DNA of 64,000 nucleotides from Cadophora sp. MPI-SDFR-AT-0126 (taxonomy: Eukaryota; Ascomycota; Leotiomycetes; Helotiales; Ploettnerulaceae): contig JAGMVK010000002.1 of NCBI GenBank assembly GCA_020747065.1, forward strand, positions 1,178,001-1,242,000, given 5' to 3'. Both the position numbers and the translations under genes were made by a program. This document shows, piece by piece, positions 22,260 through 33,117 of the stretch. How positions within the stretch are numbered: the stretch's first letter is position 1; every line of letters starts with the position of its first letter. The notes below the pieces were generated by a model that saw only the letters and a program-made list of their open reading frames with translations, had not been told where the DNA came from and searched no databases.

Positions 22260-25200
22260 AGTTATACGTTTGCGGACCGTGCGAAGGTAAGAACACTAAA
22301 ATCCTTGGCTTATACATCTGTAAGAGGCCGTAGCTACTTGTAATATATTTTCTAATTCCTAGAACGCGTTAATAATTAATTTACCTTAAAGTAATAGACT
22401 CTTCTTTACCTTAATAGTATATAAGATATAATTAAAATCGCTTTACGTAAGATTTTTAGATAAATTACGTTAAAGGATAATATAAAATATATTATAGGTA
22501 TATAGTATAGTTAACTAACGTGTTTACGGGCTATTTACTAACTAGCCTTCTAAGGAAATATAACTTTACGATATTCTCTTAGCAAATTAGACGTGAATAC
22601 TCCTTAATAAATATATAGCGGCTTAGTTACGGCTCTTACGGATAACCCTTAACCTGTAAAGCGTTAGTAGCGGACGAATATTTAGATAGTAGTAGATTAA
22701 GCAGCTATGTAAAATCCTCCTTCTTTAATTTTAGCGCCTGCAGATACTCCCCTTATAATACCTCCTCCTGTAGTTCCTGCAGTAGCTTTACTAGTCCTTT
22801 AAAAACTAGTCCTATTTAGTTTCCGATTTATTTTCACTATTACAGATCTGTTTTCTACTAGAGAGATAGTATATATATATACATATATATTACGAGGCTT
22901 TACACTAGATCGGCGAGTAGAGACCTAGTAAGGAGTTTAAGCTTTATTATAAGAAAGGAGATATTAAGTTAGACCTTTTATAATTACTATCGCTAGTTTT
23001 ATAGAGGCTTTTAAATAATGCGGATCTACGAAGTGTAAGTTTTCGCCGGGATATCTGTAAATATAATTCTGCGTTAGTATTTATATCTATAAACACTAGA
23101 AAGGAGAACTATATTAATTTAATATATAGCCTTACGACTTTTACAGCTTATAAGGAGATATACTACTTATAAGGCCCCTTAATTCCCGGCTTATAAGAAC
23201 GCCTTACCTTCGCTTAGTTATTCTTTTACGATCCTGATTATACAATTAATATATAATTAAAACGTAATCTATACCTTAATTTAATAATCCTTCACGATTT
23301 AGATAAGATAATTATAAAGGAAAATCTATTTATTAGTATTTATAAGACTACTTAGGAATATTTATAGACACTTAATAGATATTTTCGGATAGTCTTAAGT
23401 CTATAAATACGTTTAGTGATTCAAATAAGGGCAGATAAATAACGAAAGAATCTTCCTATTATTAATAAGCTTACGGAAATCTTACTTAATAAGTATAATA
23501 ATATTAGCTAATAAGATATAATACTTATAGTCCGCGAGCTAAGCTGTAATAAGCTACTTCTTTATTAGGTACTTATAACTTTCACTATATATATACCTCT
23601 ATACTATATCCTTCTCTTTCTATATAGTAAATACGAGTAGTATTAATTAATAGAGCTTTTAGATCGCCGGAATACCTATAAATAGCTATAGCTGAATTAA
23701 TAGCTGTTTTATAGGTTTCGATTATATATAAGGGACCGCGAATAGTCCGTACTCTTCTAGGGGAACCGCTTATTTTAATAATATATCGTTAATACCTATA
23801 TTACTTGCGAAATAATACAGCTTAATTAGTTACGAACATATTAAATAAATATCTATATAAATATATATAATAGGCTTACGGATATATTAATTCGGGAAGA
23901 TATTAGAGAGATTAGTAGTTTAGGTTAGTGTTACGTACTTCCCTCTTCTTTTATTAGTAGCAATTGTTTTATATAGTAATTATTTTAAGATTCTATAGTA
24001 ATAGTTCGCTTTTTCAGATAACCTACGCTTTTTATTACCTTTACAGCTAATTCGTAATAGCCGGAAATTATCCGTGAATATAATAAGTACATATAATAAG
24101 TAATAGATTAACTTAATATTATCTCTCGCGTGTTTTACTTAAAGGTTATTAAACTATTAAGTAATATAAAGAGAAGTCTCTTTAGGAAATATTTAGCTTA
24201 TATATATATACTATTAAATATTAAAAATATAGTTTACTTTATTTATACTTTCTTCTTTAGGTTACGAATCTAAGTAAGTATTTAACACTAGATAGGGTTA
24301 ATAAGATTATATCTGCAAAGGTTCCGGATAAGATTACAGACCCTATAGATAAGTTATAGGAGCTAGTCCTTACTTATATACTTCACGGCTCTTATAGATC
24401 AGCCTACCTTACCTCTTTATATATAGCCTATAAGTTTAGCGATAGTCCGTTAATATATTAGAAGCGATTTCTAAAGGAGTTTACGCTAGTAACTATAATT
24501 CAAGAAGATAAGTACCTAGAATACTGATAGAGAGGCGGATCGCGGACGTTTATAGTCCGGAAAGGTAACTAGGAGGTTATAATAGATAATAGCTAGGTTA
24601 TGCTATATAACTTGTATCTCCTTAATAAGTACTAGTTGTATATTAATGTTAAGATATATGAATTAGTTTAAGCTATAAAGTACATCTATAAGTATATATA
24701 TAAAGGTACGGACTATATAACTCTTATAGTCTTAAATACAGATAACGAGATTACTTATTACATCTAAGTATAGTATATAAGTCCTTCAGAGGCTATTTGG
24801 CGATTATTTAAGTTTCCGACTTACTAGGAATTTCCGCTTATATAGTATTTAGTAGTCTATTTAAAAGGAGAGTAACCTGTATACTTTGTGAATAGTATAT
24901 TAACTTAAGAGCTGGCTATAAAACGAGATGCAGCTTATTCTATATTAATAGGTTATTTTAAGTATAATATAGACTACCTTAATAATTATCTGTACCTTTA
25001 TTTAGAGTTTCCGGCCTATTACGTATAGAATCAGAGTACCTATAAATAGACCCCTTATAAGAGAGGACTAAATTAAATTAGTTAGATATATTATTATAGT
25101 CCGATTTCAGGTAAGCGCTTCTATTTACGGCTACTTCTTACGGTTATCCGGTAGGTAAAATTATACGAGTAATTATACTAGTTTTAGGGCGTTACATATA

Positions 25201-28200
25201 ATATATATAAGGCCGCCTATATCGCATATAAGTTAGCTGATAATAACTAGGAATAGTACTATTATTTCGATAAGGCTATCCTCTTTACTCTTACAGCTAG
25301 TTTATAGATGTTATTCTTAATTAAGTTACGTTAATAAGAGATTACGAATCTATAAACTATCTAGGATAAGTATAAAGTACGCTTTTATAATAATTTACCT
25401 CTTTAATTATAAAAAAGAAGAGGCGCTCCTAGCTTTCCCTTACTATTAGTAGATCCTCACTTTAATTATAGCTTATTTCTACTTACTAGCGGGCTTACGG
25501 ATTAGTAAGTATCTTTTCCAGACTTTAGTCTACTACAGTATATCTAGGATTGGATTTATAAATACGCGGAATAGACTACTAAAGTATAAAGTAATGATCT
25601 AGTATCTTACGCGCTAACTATAAGAGATTAATTGAATACGGATTAACGTGCTACCTTTATAAAGATTATAACTACTATTAATATAAACTCGCAAATAGCT
25701 TACTTCTATGTATAAGGCTAGGAAGACTTCGGAAAGATATTTCTTTATAAGATATTATATTATTATTATCGTAGATAAAAAAAAACAGTCCTCTATATTA
25801 CTTCCATAGGAATTGTAGCTCTGTTATTACTTAACGGATATATATTATACTTATAATTCAAGATTCCCTTAGATTTATATAAGTAGTCTATAAGTAGTAT
25901 TACTTAGTAGAGCGCTTTTAGTATACTACTCTATGATATAGATTTACTAATCTAGGATAAGGTACTTATATAATATAAGTACTGCTTTAAAGTAGTCTAT
26001 TATTTACTAGTTAATTTACAGAAAGTTACAGATAATATTCTCTTCAGTAGAGTACTTATAATCCTTAGAGGTGACTTTATATAGATCTTACCTATTATTC
26101 CTCGCGGTACACGGGCTAATATTATAAGTGCTTACCTCTAGAAGTCGTTTATCTAGCTATAATTAAGACGGATTACTTTATAGGTTAATATACGAGTTCA
26201 CGAGGGGGTTTATAGTCCGGAATTCGTGAATTAGATCTGTAATATTCCATATAATCCTATATAAGAATATATAATTATAATCCTAGTGTATATTTATTAA
26301 CTTATTAGTATTTCCGACTTAATTAATTATATATACTTACGAGATCTTATGTTATAAGCTATAAGAGACTTATTAGTGTTCAGCGATTAGTATTTACTAT
26401 TAACCTTAAATACTATTATTATGAAACTTAATGAGATAATTCTTATATATCTTCCGGATTAGGTATAGAATTATTAATCCGTAGATACGTACCTTACGGA
26501 CGTAGATATAGCTAAGGAAGGAATCTATTAATTTCTAATTAAAATGTTATAGAAGATTAACTTTCTATTACTTCTACCTTCGTAGCTTTATCTTAAGATT
26601 AGCTTACTTATTCTACTTTTATAAAACCTTACGCCTCCGAAAGGCCTTTATAACAGAACTTATATGATCGTAACTAGTTTACGGAAGTACTATATTAAAG
26701 TAAGAATCCTTAGGGGTGATTTTAATAAGTAATTACAGGTGCTATTATATATTAAGTTATTTATAATAGATAACGGATTAAGTATTACTCTTAAACGTAA
26801 GTAATTTCCGGCCTATTTATACTTTACTATAATAATTAATAAGTCTTAAGGGTAGTTATTTTATACTATTAGATTAGATTTACAGACGCCGGTCTTTATA
26901 TACGGTTAGTTATACATTAGGGTTTCACGAATATTATCTATAGATAAGTTAAGTGTATTATTACTAGTTGAAAATAGAGGTTATACACCTAATATTATAT
27001 TTCTAAAAGTATTAATAGATATTCATTAACTTTATAAAGGTTTCCTATTATTTACAAGTTAGTATCACGTCTATAAATTATATTTTAAGGCTGAAAATAC
27101 ATAAAGTAGACTAGAATTCCTATTTTAAAGTAAATTATATTCTTATAAGGGATCCTTAATAGGATTTACAGCTTAAGGCTAGGTCCTTAAGGAGTCTCCG
27201 GGATATCCTAGTCTATCTCCTCTTCCTCCTCCTCCTCCTCCACCTCTCTCTTCTCTAGTACCTCCGCTTCCTCTTCGTATAGAGCCGCTAGCTCTCTAAA
27301 AAGCTTAGTAAAACAGTGTGCTCTCTAAGAAAGAGTATAGTAGCGGCGGGCGCAGCGGACCATACTAGTAGTAGCGGGGCCTAGGGAGGCAGCGCGGCGG
27401 CCTATTATAAGTTAGTTACTGTAACGACGCAATATTACTAAGTGCAGTATCAAGTATAGGAGCAAGAGGGTAGGCAAATAGTAATATTATAGGTCTGGTA
27501 CGAAGGAAACAAGAAGGTAAGGAGCCCTCGCAGGGGGAGCGGTCCTATATATACACGAATCTGGTCCGGCTTCCGTCCGGTAATATTCCGGCTAAACCTG
27601 AGTACCCCTATTTCCAGCACTTCCGTCACTTCAACGTTACAGTTACGGTCTATTATATATTTAGATAGAGTACTTACAAGTAGTTAAAGAATTACTAAGA
27701 GCGACCTAGGCATTTATACGACGATAGGAGCGACCCACTAAAGGATTAGAGGGACCTACGGCGGCTGTAGCAGCGGCGGCGGCAGGGGCTGGAGCTGGAG
27801 CTGAAGCTAGAGCTAGGGCTAGGGCTAGGGCGTTGGGGCCTACGGATCCGTAAGTACCTGTTACGGACTAAGTCAGGGCAGGAATTTAACTTACAGAGGG
27901 AGTAATACTTACCTTCGCTACTGTAATAGTAGTTAGTGCAGGAGCCGGATAAGAAACTACTAATAATAATATATTCTATCTACAGGCCAGATCCTCGCTA
28001 GTAATAGCTATAACCTGAAGATATAATATATCTAGCTAGTACCTATTAGTAACTTTATATGTCCGTAATAACTTATAAATATAAGAAAAGGGTTAAAAAT
28101 CTCTTTTTTTAGAATAAAAACTTACTAATTTAGATATATTATACCTCTAAGTTAGAGGACTGCGTACTAGTAAAGACCCGACCCGGATATAATATAGTAG

Positions 28201-28795
28201 CGCGGATAGCGGGCAGGGTAAATAACTGCACTATAGTAGTAGTAGTAGTAGTAGAGAGAGCGGGCCTTACAGATACTTATTAACTACCTTACGGATTATA
28301 AAAGGACTATAAATATAACTTACGTAGTGAAGATTAGAGGAGGGGGAGGGGTAGTAGTAGCTAGAGTAGTAGGAGTAAGAGTAATTAGAGCAGGAGCAGG
28401 AGCAGGGGCAGTAAGGGCAGCAGCGCCGGCAGTAGTAGAGGTGTTATCAGATATCCTATAGTCCGTAAGTATAGTTATAGATCGAAAACAGGTTTATAGA
28501 TCGAATATTTACTTAATAGTGATATTTACTTAAGGAAGAAACTATAATTATAGGAAAGGGGAGCTCTTAAAGTACTATATCTATATTACTATTTACTTAA
28601 TTTTGAATACTAAATATTATATTATACTATAATTATTTGCCTGATAATACGTTGTTTATAGATTTATTTGCTTCCTAATAAACTTAAGCGAACCGTAAAC
28701 GGGTTAGCTAGACCGTGGCGAAGCGAGGTCCCGTGACCCCGGAGCTTGCGAAGGGCCGTCGCGGACAAGACCTCGTAGTCAGGTAGTTAGCAATT
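22260..28795. repeat. RIP-type decayed, TpA-rich repeat block
   Basis: No open frame of 60 codons exists over about 6.5 kb, in sharp contrast to both flanks. TpA is in strong excess while TpG and CpA are scarce: for example, 24361-24420 has ten TA, no TG and two CA. This is the signature of repeat-induced point mutation, a C-to-T process at CpA acting on duplicated DNA in Pezizomycotina. Readable but stop-riddled Helitron protein segments lie in the left two thirds. The right part (about 27.1-28.8 kb) is more GC-mixed, with simple tracts (CCT, AGT, GCTAGG, GGAGCT), and no protein could be assigned. The edges are set by eye from the change of composition. Confidence 0.88.
22850..27050 (+). mobile_element. 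RIP-inactivated Helitron (Rep/PIF1-helicase) relic
   Basis: Broken + strand frames still spell Helitron replicase/helicase motifs in the right order. NPFISIYKTT..EYL..FRIVLS and IRADK lie near 23.3-23.5 kb. AIKYIYKYIYKGTD lies at 24672-24713. YISPSEAIWRLFKFP follows, and GKRFYLRLLL lies at 25110-25140. The PIF1-like helicase segment GDF-stop-ILPIIPRGTRANIIS is near 26070-26130, and LTPPKGLYNRT near 26629-26661. The stop in the helicase motif replaces the Gln of the usual GDFxQ (CAG to TAG), exactly the RIP change. The element cannot be active. Its TC start and CTRRT hairpin end were not found, so limits are approximate. Confidence 0.78.
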
Positions 28796-29770
28796 AGTAC
28801 TAAGATTGGGTAGTTAGGCGCATTGTTCCCACCATCGAAGTGTACACAATAATGTCGTCGCAATTCATCAGCATATCGATTTGTTTTGCAGGATATATTC
28901 CACCTCTCTGTTCCTCATTCAGCTTCGTCTCGTCCTCATGGTCACATGGAGCAAATGGGAAGTTGGACTGCATTAACTTCTGTCCAACCACTCCTTGGTG
29001 TTGATAGCTGTCTTGTACTTCTTCAGTCCAAGCTCCCTGGCCTCCTTGTACATTTTAAGTATGTCGGGACCTGGAGTCGAAATCATGAAGGATGGTCTTG
29101 CATTGTCGCTCGGAGGCCGAGACAGGCTGACGACGACGTCCCGAGGGCCTGCAAAAGAAGCAAAAGCCTCCAACTAATTGCAAAGAGCTAGTAATGTACT
29201 AAGTTGGCAACTATAGACAGAGTAGTAAGAGGTGCATCTTACAACACCGAGTCTCAATTCGAAAGGAAGCATTGGAGAGAGCGCAACAGCAGAGCCATCA
29301 TGTTCTTCTGTGACTCCGCTGAGAATTTTGGAGCATGTGCCTGGTGAACGTAATGAATTATAATGGCTTTGCGTCGTGGTCTCGACAGTATCCTGCTTTG
29401 CCACGAACGGAGCAAGACGCGGAGCATTTCCAGCCAACTGGTTTTTCGAGCGGATCATTGCTTCCATACCCAGAGGACTGGTACTTGGATATAGAAATGC
29501 GAAGTACGGCTGTTCGACATAATGAGCTTACCATCAGGTTTGTTTTCTCTTGGGGGATCGGAAGCAAGTCGAAGCCTTTACGCGCCAAGTTAGTGACCGA
29601 TGGCTTGTCGGTGAGTAAGTTCTATTCGAAACTCGAGCTTCAACTTCATGCTCACGAAGGTTTTAATTTCAGGACCTGCATGACGTGGTGTTTACTTCTC
29701 GCGTATTACCATTGTTGGTACTACTGCTCGACCAATTATCGTGGATCTACCGTACAGGAAATTCTCTAGA
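28796..29770 (-). pseudogene. Possible decayed or unrecognised gene next to the RIP block
   Basis: Several minus strand frames look coding but do not join into one convincing model. The clearest is a probable last exon 29148-28973, preceded by a TTTTGCAG acceptor, with PGPDILKMYKEARELGLKKY then KTAINTKEW and a stop. Upstream pieces such as KGFDLLPIPQEKTNL (near 29.53-29.58 kb) and YGRSTIIGRAVVPTM (near 29.71-29.76 kb) are in other frames. I do not recognise a family. It may be a gene broken by the neighbouring transposon, or a real gene with introns I could not place. Confidence 0.3.
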
Positions 29771-30035
29771 TTGAATTACTAGACTGTCCAAGTGATGAGT
29801 AGAATCTCTCGTAAGTTTCTTCCATGAAAATCTTTTTAAGTTCTTCATGCACCGGCATCCTCGCGGATGTTGTTCCGCTTCTTCGCTTGTTGTTTGGCGG
29901 ACGCCTGGCGCTTTTGACGTCATTGGGCGGCGCCTCGTCGTCTAATCAGAAGTTAAATGAAGTCTATCACGAAGCCCGACCCCTCACTCAACAAAGAAGC
30001 ATTTGGAAACCTTAAGGGCAGACACGACGTCAAAA
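29771..30035. promoter_or_regulatory. SDR promoter with two TGACGTCA/CGACGTCA-type sites
   Basis: A perfect CRE/ATF palindrome TGACGTCA lies at 29915-29922, and a second near-match CGACGTCA at 30025-30032, four bases before the ATG. A reverse CCAAT (ATTGG) directly follows the first. These are recognition sequences of bZIP factors; function is inferred only. Confidence 0.4.
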
Positions 30036-30869
30036 ATGGCAGCGACAACTAATGTTCTCATTACGGGCTGTAACAGAGGTATTTACTACATACAGTCTCC
30101 TCCATTTACTTCGGGACTCTCAATCGCCCATTCTTTAAAGCTTTGCTAACTCCGTTCAGGAATTGGCAGGGGCCTGCTCACGATCTACCTATCTCGCCCA
30201 AATCACGTTGTCGTCGGGACAGCGCGAGATATCAACCCCGCATTGTCAGCAAATCTGGATGCCATTCCGAAAGGCGAGAATTCTAGATTGATTATGCTCA
30301 AATTAGACTCCGCATCGACAACAGATGCGTCGAAGGTCGTTGAAACTCTCAAATCGGACTACCAGATCAGCCACCTAGACATCGTCATTGCAAACGCCGG
30401 AATATCAAGCTACTTCGGACCAGCACGCATCACCCCACCTGAAGAAATGCTCTCTCACTACACTGTCAACACACTGGGGCCACTCTTACTCTTCCAGGCC
30501 ACTGCACCACTTCTTGACTGTGGCTCGAATCCCAAATTTGTGGCCATATCTAGCGGCGCCGGTAGCATCAGCGGTATGGATAATTTGAAGGTCGAGAATA
30601 CGGCATACGGAGCAAGCAAATGCGCTCTCAATTTCGTGACGAGAAAGATCCATATGGAAAATCCGGGCATCATCGCATTTCCTATAAATCCAGGATGGCT
30701 GAGGACCGATCTAGGGAATCATGCTGCGACAGGGGCGGGGATGGAACAGGCTCCTGTTTCTGTGGAAGATGGGATCAGGGGAGTGGTGGACAAGATCGAT
30801 AACGCAACAAGAGAATTTTCGAGTGGGAAGTTCTTGAGTGGGCAAGACGATGCAACGCTGGGTTGGTGA
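30036..30869 (+). CDS. Short-chain dehydrogenase/reductase (classical SDR)
   Basis: Exons 30036-30078 and 30160-30869 (81-nt intron, TTCAG acceptor) give 250 aa, the standard SDR length. The cofactor motif TGCNRGIG spans the exon junction. IVIANAG is the conserved NNAG-like segment, AISSGAGSI holds the catalytic Ser, and YGASKCA is the YxxxK active site. INPGWLRTDLG follows. The overall pattern resembles norsolorinic-acid-ketoreductase-like and C-factor-like fungal SDRs; the substrate cannot be named. The gene looks intact although it is only about 1.2 kb from the RIP block. Confidence 0.88.
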
Positions 30870-31770
30870 TACGTCACGCAAGGTTTGGATTTTATAAGTT
30901 TATTCTCGGGAAAACAGTCTCGGAGTTAGTCTGAGTCGCCATTGGAAGAAACTGGGCAGTTATTTCAATCCATCTAAGTCTCAGCAACTGCAAGCTCCCA
31001 GTTAAGGTAAAAACAAATCAATTTTTGAATTAATAAGCCTTCCACACTTTCGAAATGTGTCTTAAATCAGACAGAATCTCCATTTCGGGTGTCCAAAGCC
31101 ACCCAGGGAACCAGGGTCATTGACAGATGAGCCTCAAGTGAGGTGACCACATGGATCCGTTTCGGAGTTTATGCTTTCAGTCTGTGGTGGCCCTGAGGGC
31201 GGTTACTGTACTGATCATTTGTTATCAAAGAATTCTTTGTTCGTCTTTCCTGAAAAGTGATCCGGATGCAAAATAGAGCAACAACAGTTCACAGTTCCCG
31301 TAACATCTCAGCACATAGTGGAGCTCACTTTTCAGTATACCCCACTGTGGCACAGAAGAAGAGGCAATGTGCCTTCTCCTGCAGTTTAGAGGAGGAATTG
31401 GATTTTTTGGATCATACTGTGCATGATTCTAGATGAAGAAGGCGAATTTTTGTCAAAGATTGTCAGATTCTCTCACGCAGAGATGATGTGCATGAAAGCA
31501 TCGCAAATGCAGGAAGGAAGCAATTAAACACTTGGCACATTAGCACAATGATTGTCAATATCCACAGACTTAAGGTCGTGATTGCTCGCCCAATGTTCAT
31601 TGATTCGCGGAGTTGCCAATCATATCCCCTCAAAGAGAGCTTTGTTCGACGGGTGCTTGGTTAACAACGTATGTTTGATAGCATGCTTTCATTGTTGACA
31701 TGTACATCAAAAACCACTGAGAATCTCATTAAAGTCCAGCCCTTGACCTTGAAAATCATCAGCGACCGCA
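30870..31770. other. Intergenic, no gene seen
   Basis: About 900 bp contain only short frames without family resemblance. The last part presumably carries the promoter of the hypothetical gene at 31771. Confidence 0.5.
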
Positions 31771-32588
31771 ATGAAATCTCACGATACCGCACTCCCAAGT
31801 CACGCTCGCCTCTTCGGCGAGTACCAAATAGGCGGGAACTCTCGCGGTCAAACGTTCGAGCTAGTCCCCGAATCACCATTCACAGCTCCGTTAGTCTTCG
31901 CAAATCATGGTTTGCCATCCTTCAGCCAAGCTCCAGCAGCCTCACCACTAATCAACGAACTCGCCGCCTTCTCCCTCAAGCCACCTAAATGCCCACAATG
32001 CAAAGGCAAGAGCTTCGACTTCACAGCGTACTTTCATAATCCCAGGATCTTCGCATCTCCACCTCACGAACTTCTGGATCTAGTGGAGCGATCTTACATT
32101 CTCAAGAATCGCTTGCATAGCATTCTCGTCACCTACATACTTCATGACCTGAGAGATGATCACATGATGCAGGATGTGCGCTCTGACATTCATGATTGGG
32201 TTCGGCAGGTTACCAATCTTGCTGCAGAAGCCAGAAAGGACTTGGGGAAGGCTGATGGTGTGGAGGATGGACTGGCGGGTGTGAAAGCTTGGACGGAGGG
32301 GACGGCGAATCAGTTAGGAGAGCATCTTGAGCTCTTCAAAGGCCAGAAGGTAAGGATCTTCATCTTCGTCGTTTTCCCCTCTCATTAATCGATTCCTGGA
32401 AGTTTGAACTGAAATAAAGCTGACACGCCATACAGATGGAAGTTCCGAAAGGTTGGAAGAAAGAAGTCCTGTCTGAATTCAGGAAACAGTGGGAGAAAGT
32501 GTGGATTGCATGCGCAAATGCTTGTGCCTATCATCAAGGGATTATTTCACAACAGGGTGAGAATTACCAGAACCAGTTGGGTAGGTGA
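31771..32588 (+). CDS. Hypothetical protein with a CPQC motif
   Basis: Exons 31771-32349 and 32436-32588, joined over an 86-nt intron (GTAAGG..ATACAG), give about 243 aa. I do not recognise the family. The first 65 residues are polar, and CPQCKGK at about residue 71 could be half of a metal site. The rest is predicted mainly helical and amphipathic (HELLDLVERSYILKNRLHSI and later KGWKKEVLSEFRKQWEKVW). A further donor-like GGTGAG at 32554 means the C-terminus could continue differently. No signal peptide or membrane segment is visible. Confidence 0.55.
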
Positions 32589-32904
32589 GAACAAGGGGGC
32601 CTCCAGAGTTGGCGCTGCCTCTCTTGGATAATCTTGCTGCTCGTATGTGTTGGGCGGTCAGACTCTTTAAGGAATGTTGTGAATAGATATCAAAGTGAAT
32701 TTCACTGAGTGTTTTTATTTCCCGAGTCATTATGTAGTTTATAGTCCAACCAAATCCTTGAATTCTGCTGTTTTCGCTGCTTCGTCTCAATCGCTGACCT
32801 GGTCCGGGATCCACCACCACCACTACCCACCACTAAGATCGCACCTTCCTAAAATACAACCTGCTTTCCTATTACCATCACTTCCATTTAAACAAGCCCC
32901 ATTT
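32589..32904. other. Convergent intergenic region
   Basis: These 316 bp lie between two hypothetical genes in convergent orientation. No feature was recognised. Confidence 0.45.
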
Positions 32905-33117
32905 TCAGTCCTTGTCAACTGTTGCCGCCTTTTCCCAACGCCTCTCCCACGCCTCCAGTAACTCAACCATATCCATTCTGTAGGTCCTGCTTCCAACCGA
33001 GACCCTTTCAAAGTCCTGTGGAGTACTGAAATATGTCTGCAGATTCGGAGGTGCGCTTGGAAGTATCTTTAGGTTCTCGAGCGTGAGTGGAGTGTATTTT
33101 GGCTTGATGGGAGCCAT
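32905..33117 (-). CDS. Small hypothetical protein, 70 aa
   Basis: An uninterrupted 70-codon frame starts MAPIKPKYTPLTLENLKILP and ends in a charged helix (VELLEAWERRWEKAATVDKD). Codon use and amino-acid make-up look coding, and the start context GGGAGCCATGA on the complementary strand is unremarkable. There is no known domain. It could be a small nuclear or structural protein, or a chance frame. Confidence 0.45.
   Translation of the reverse strand: MAPIKPKYTPLTLENLKILPSAPPNLQTYFSTPQDFERVSVGSRTYRMDMVELLEAWERRWEKAATVDKD

Noticed and set aside
27780..27840. Telomere-like GCTAGGGCTAGGG repeats
   Set aside because: Only about three imperfect units grade into GGAGCT repeats inside the RIP block, and the unit is not TTAGGG. 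It is better explained as mutated simple sequence.
22260..28795. CRISPR-like or satellite array
   Set aside because: There are no regularly spaced repeats, only TpA-rich decay and simple tracts, and the organism is eukaryotic.
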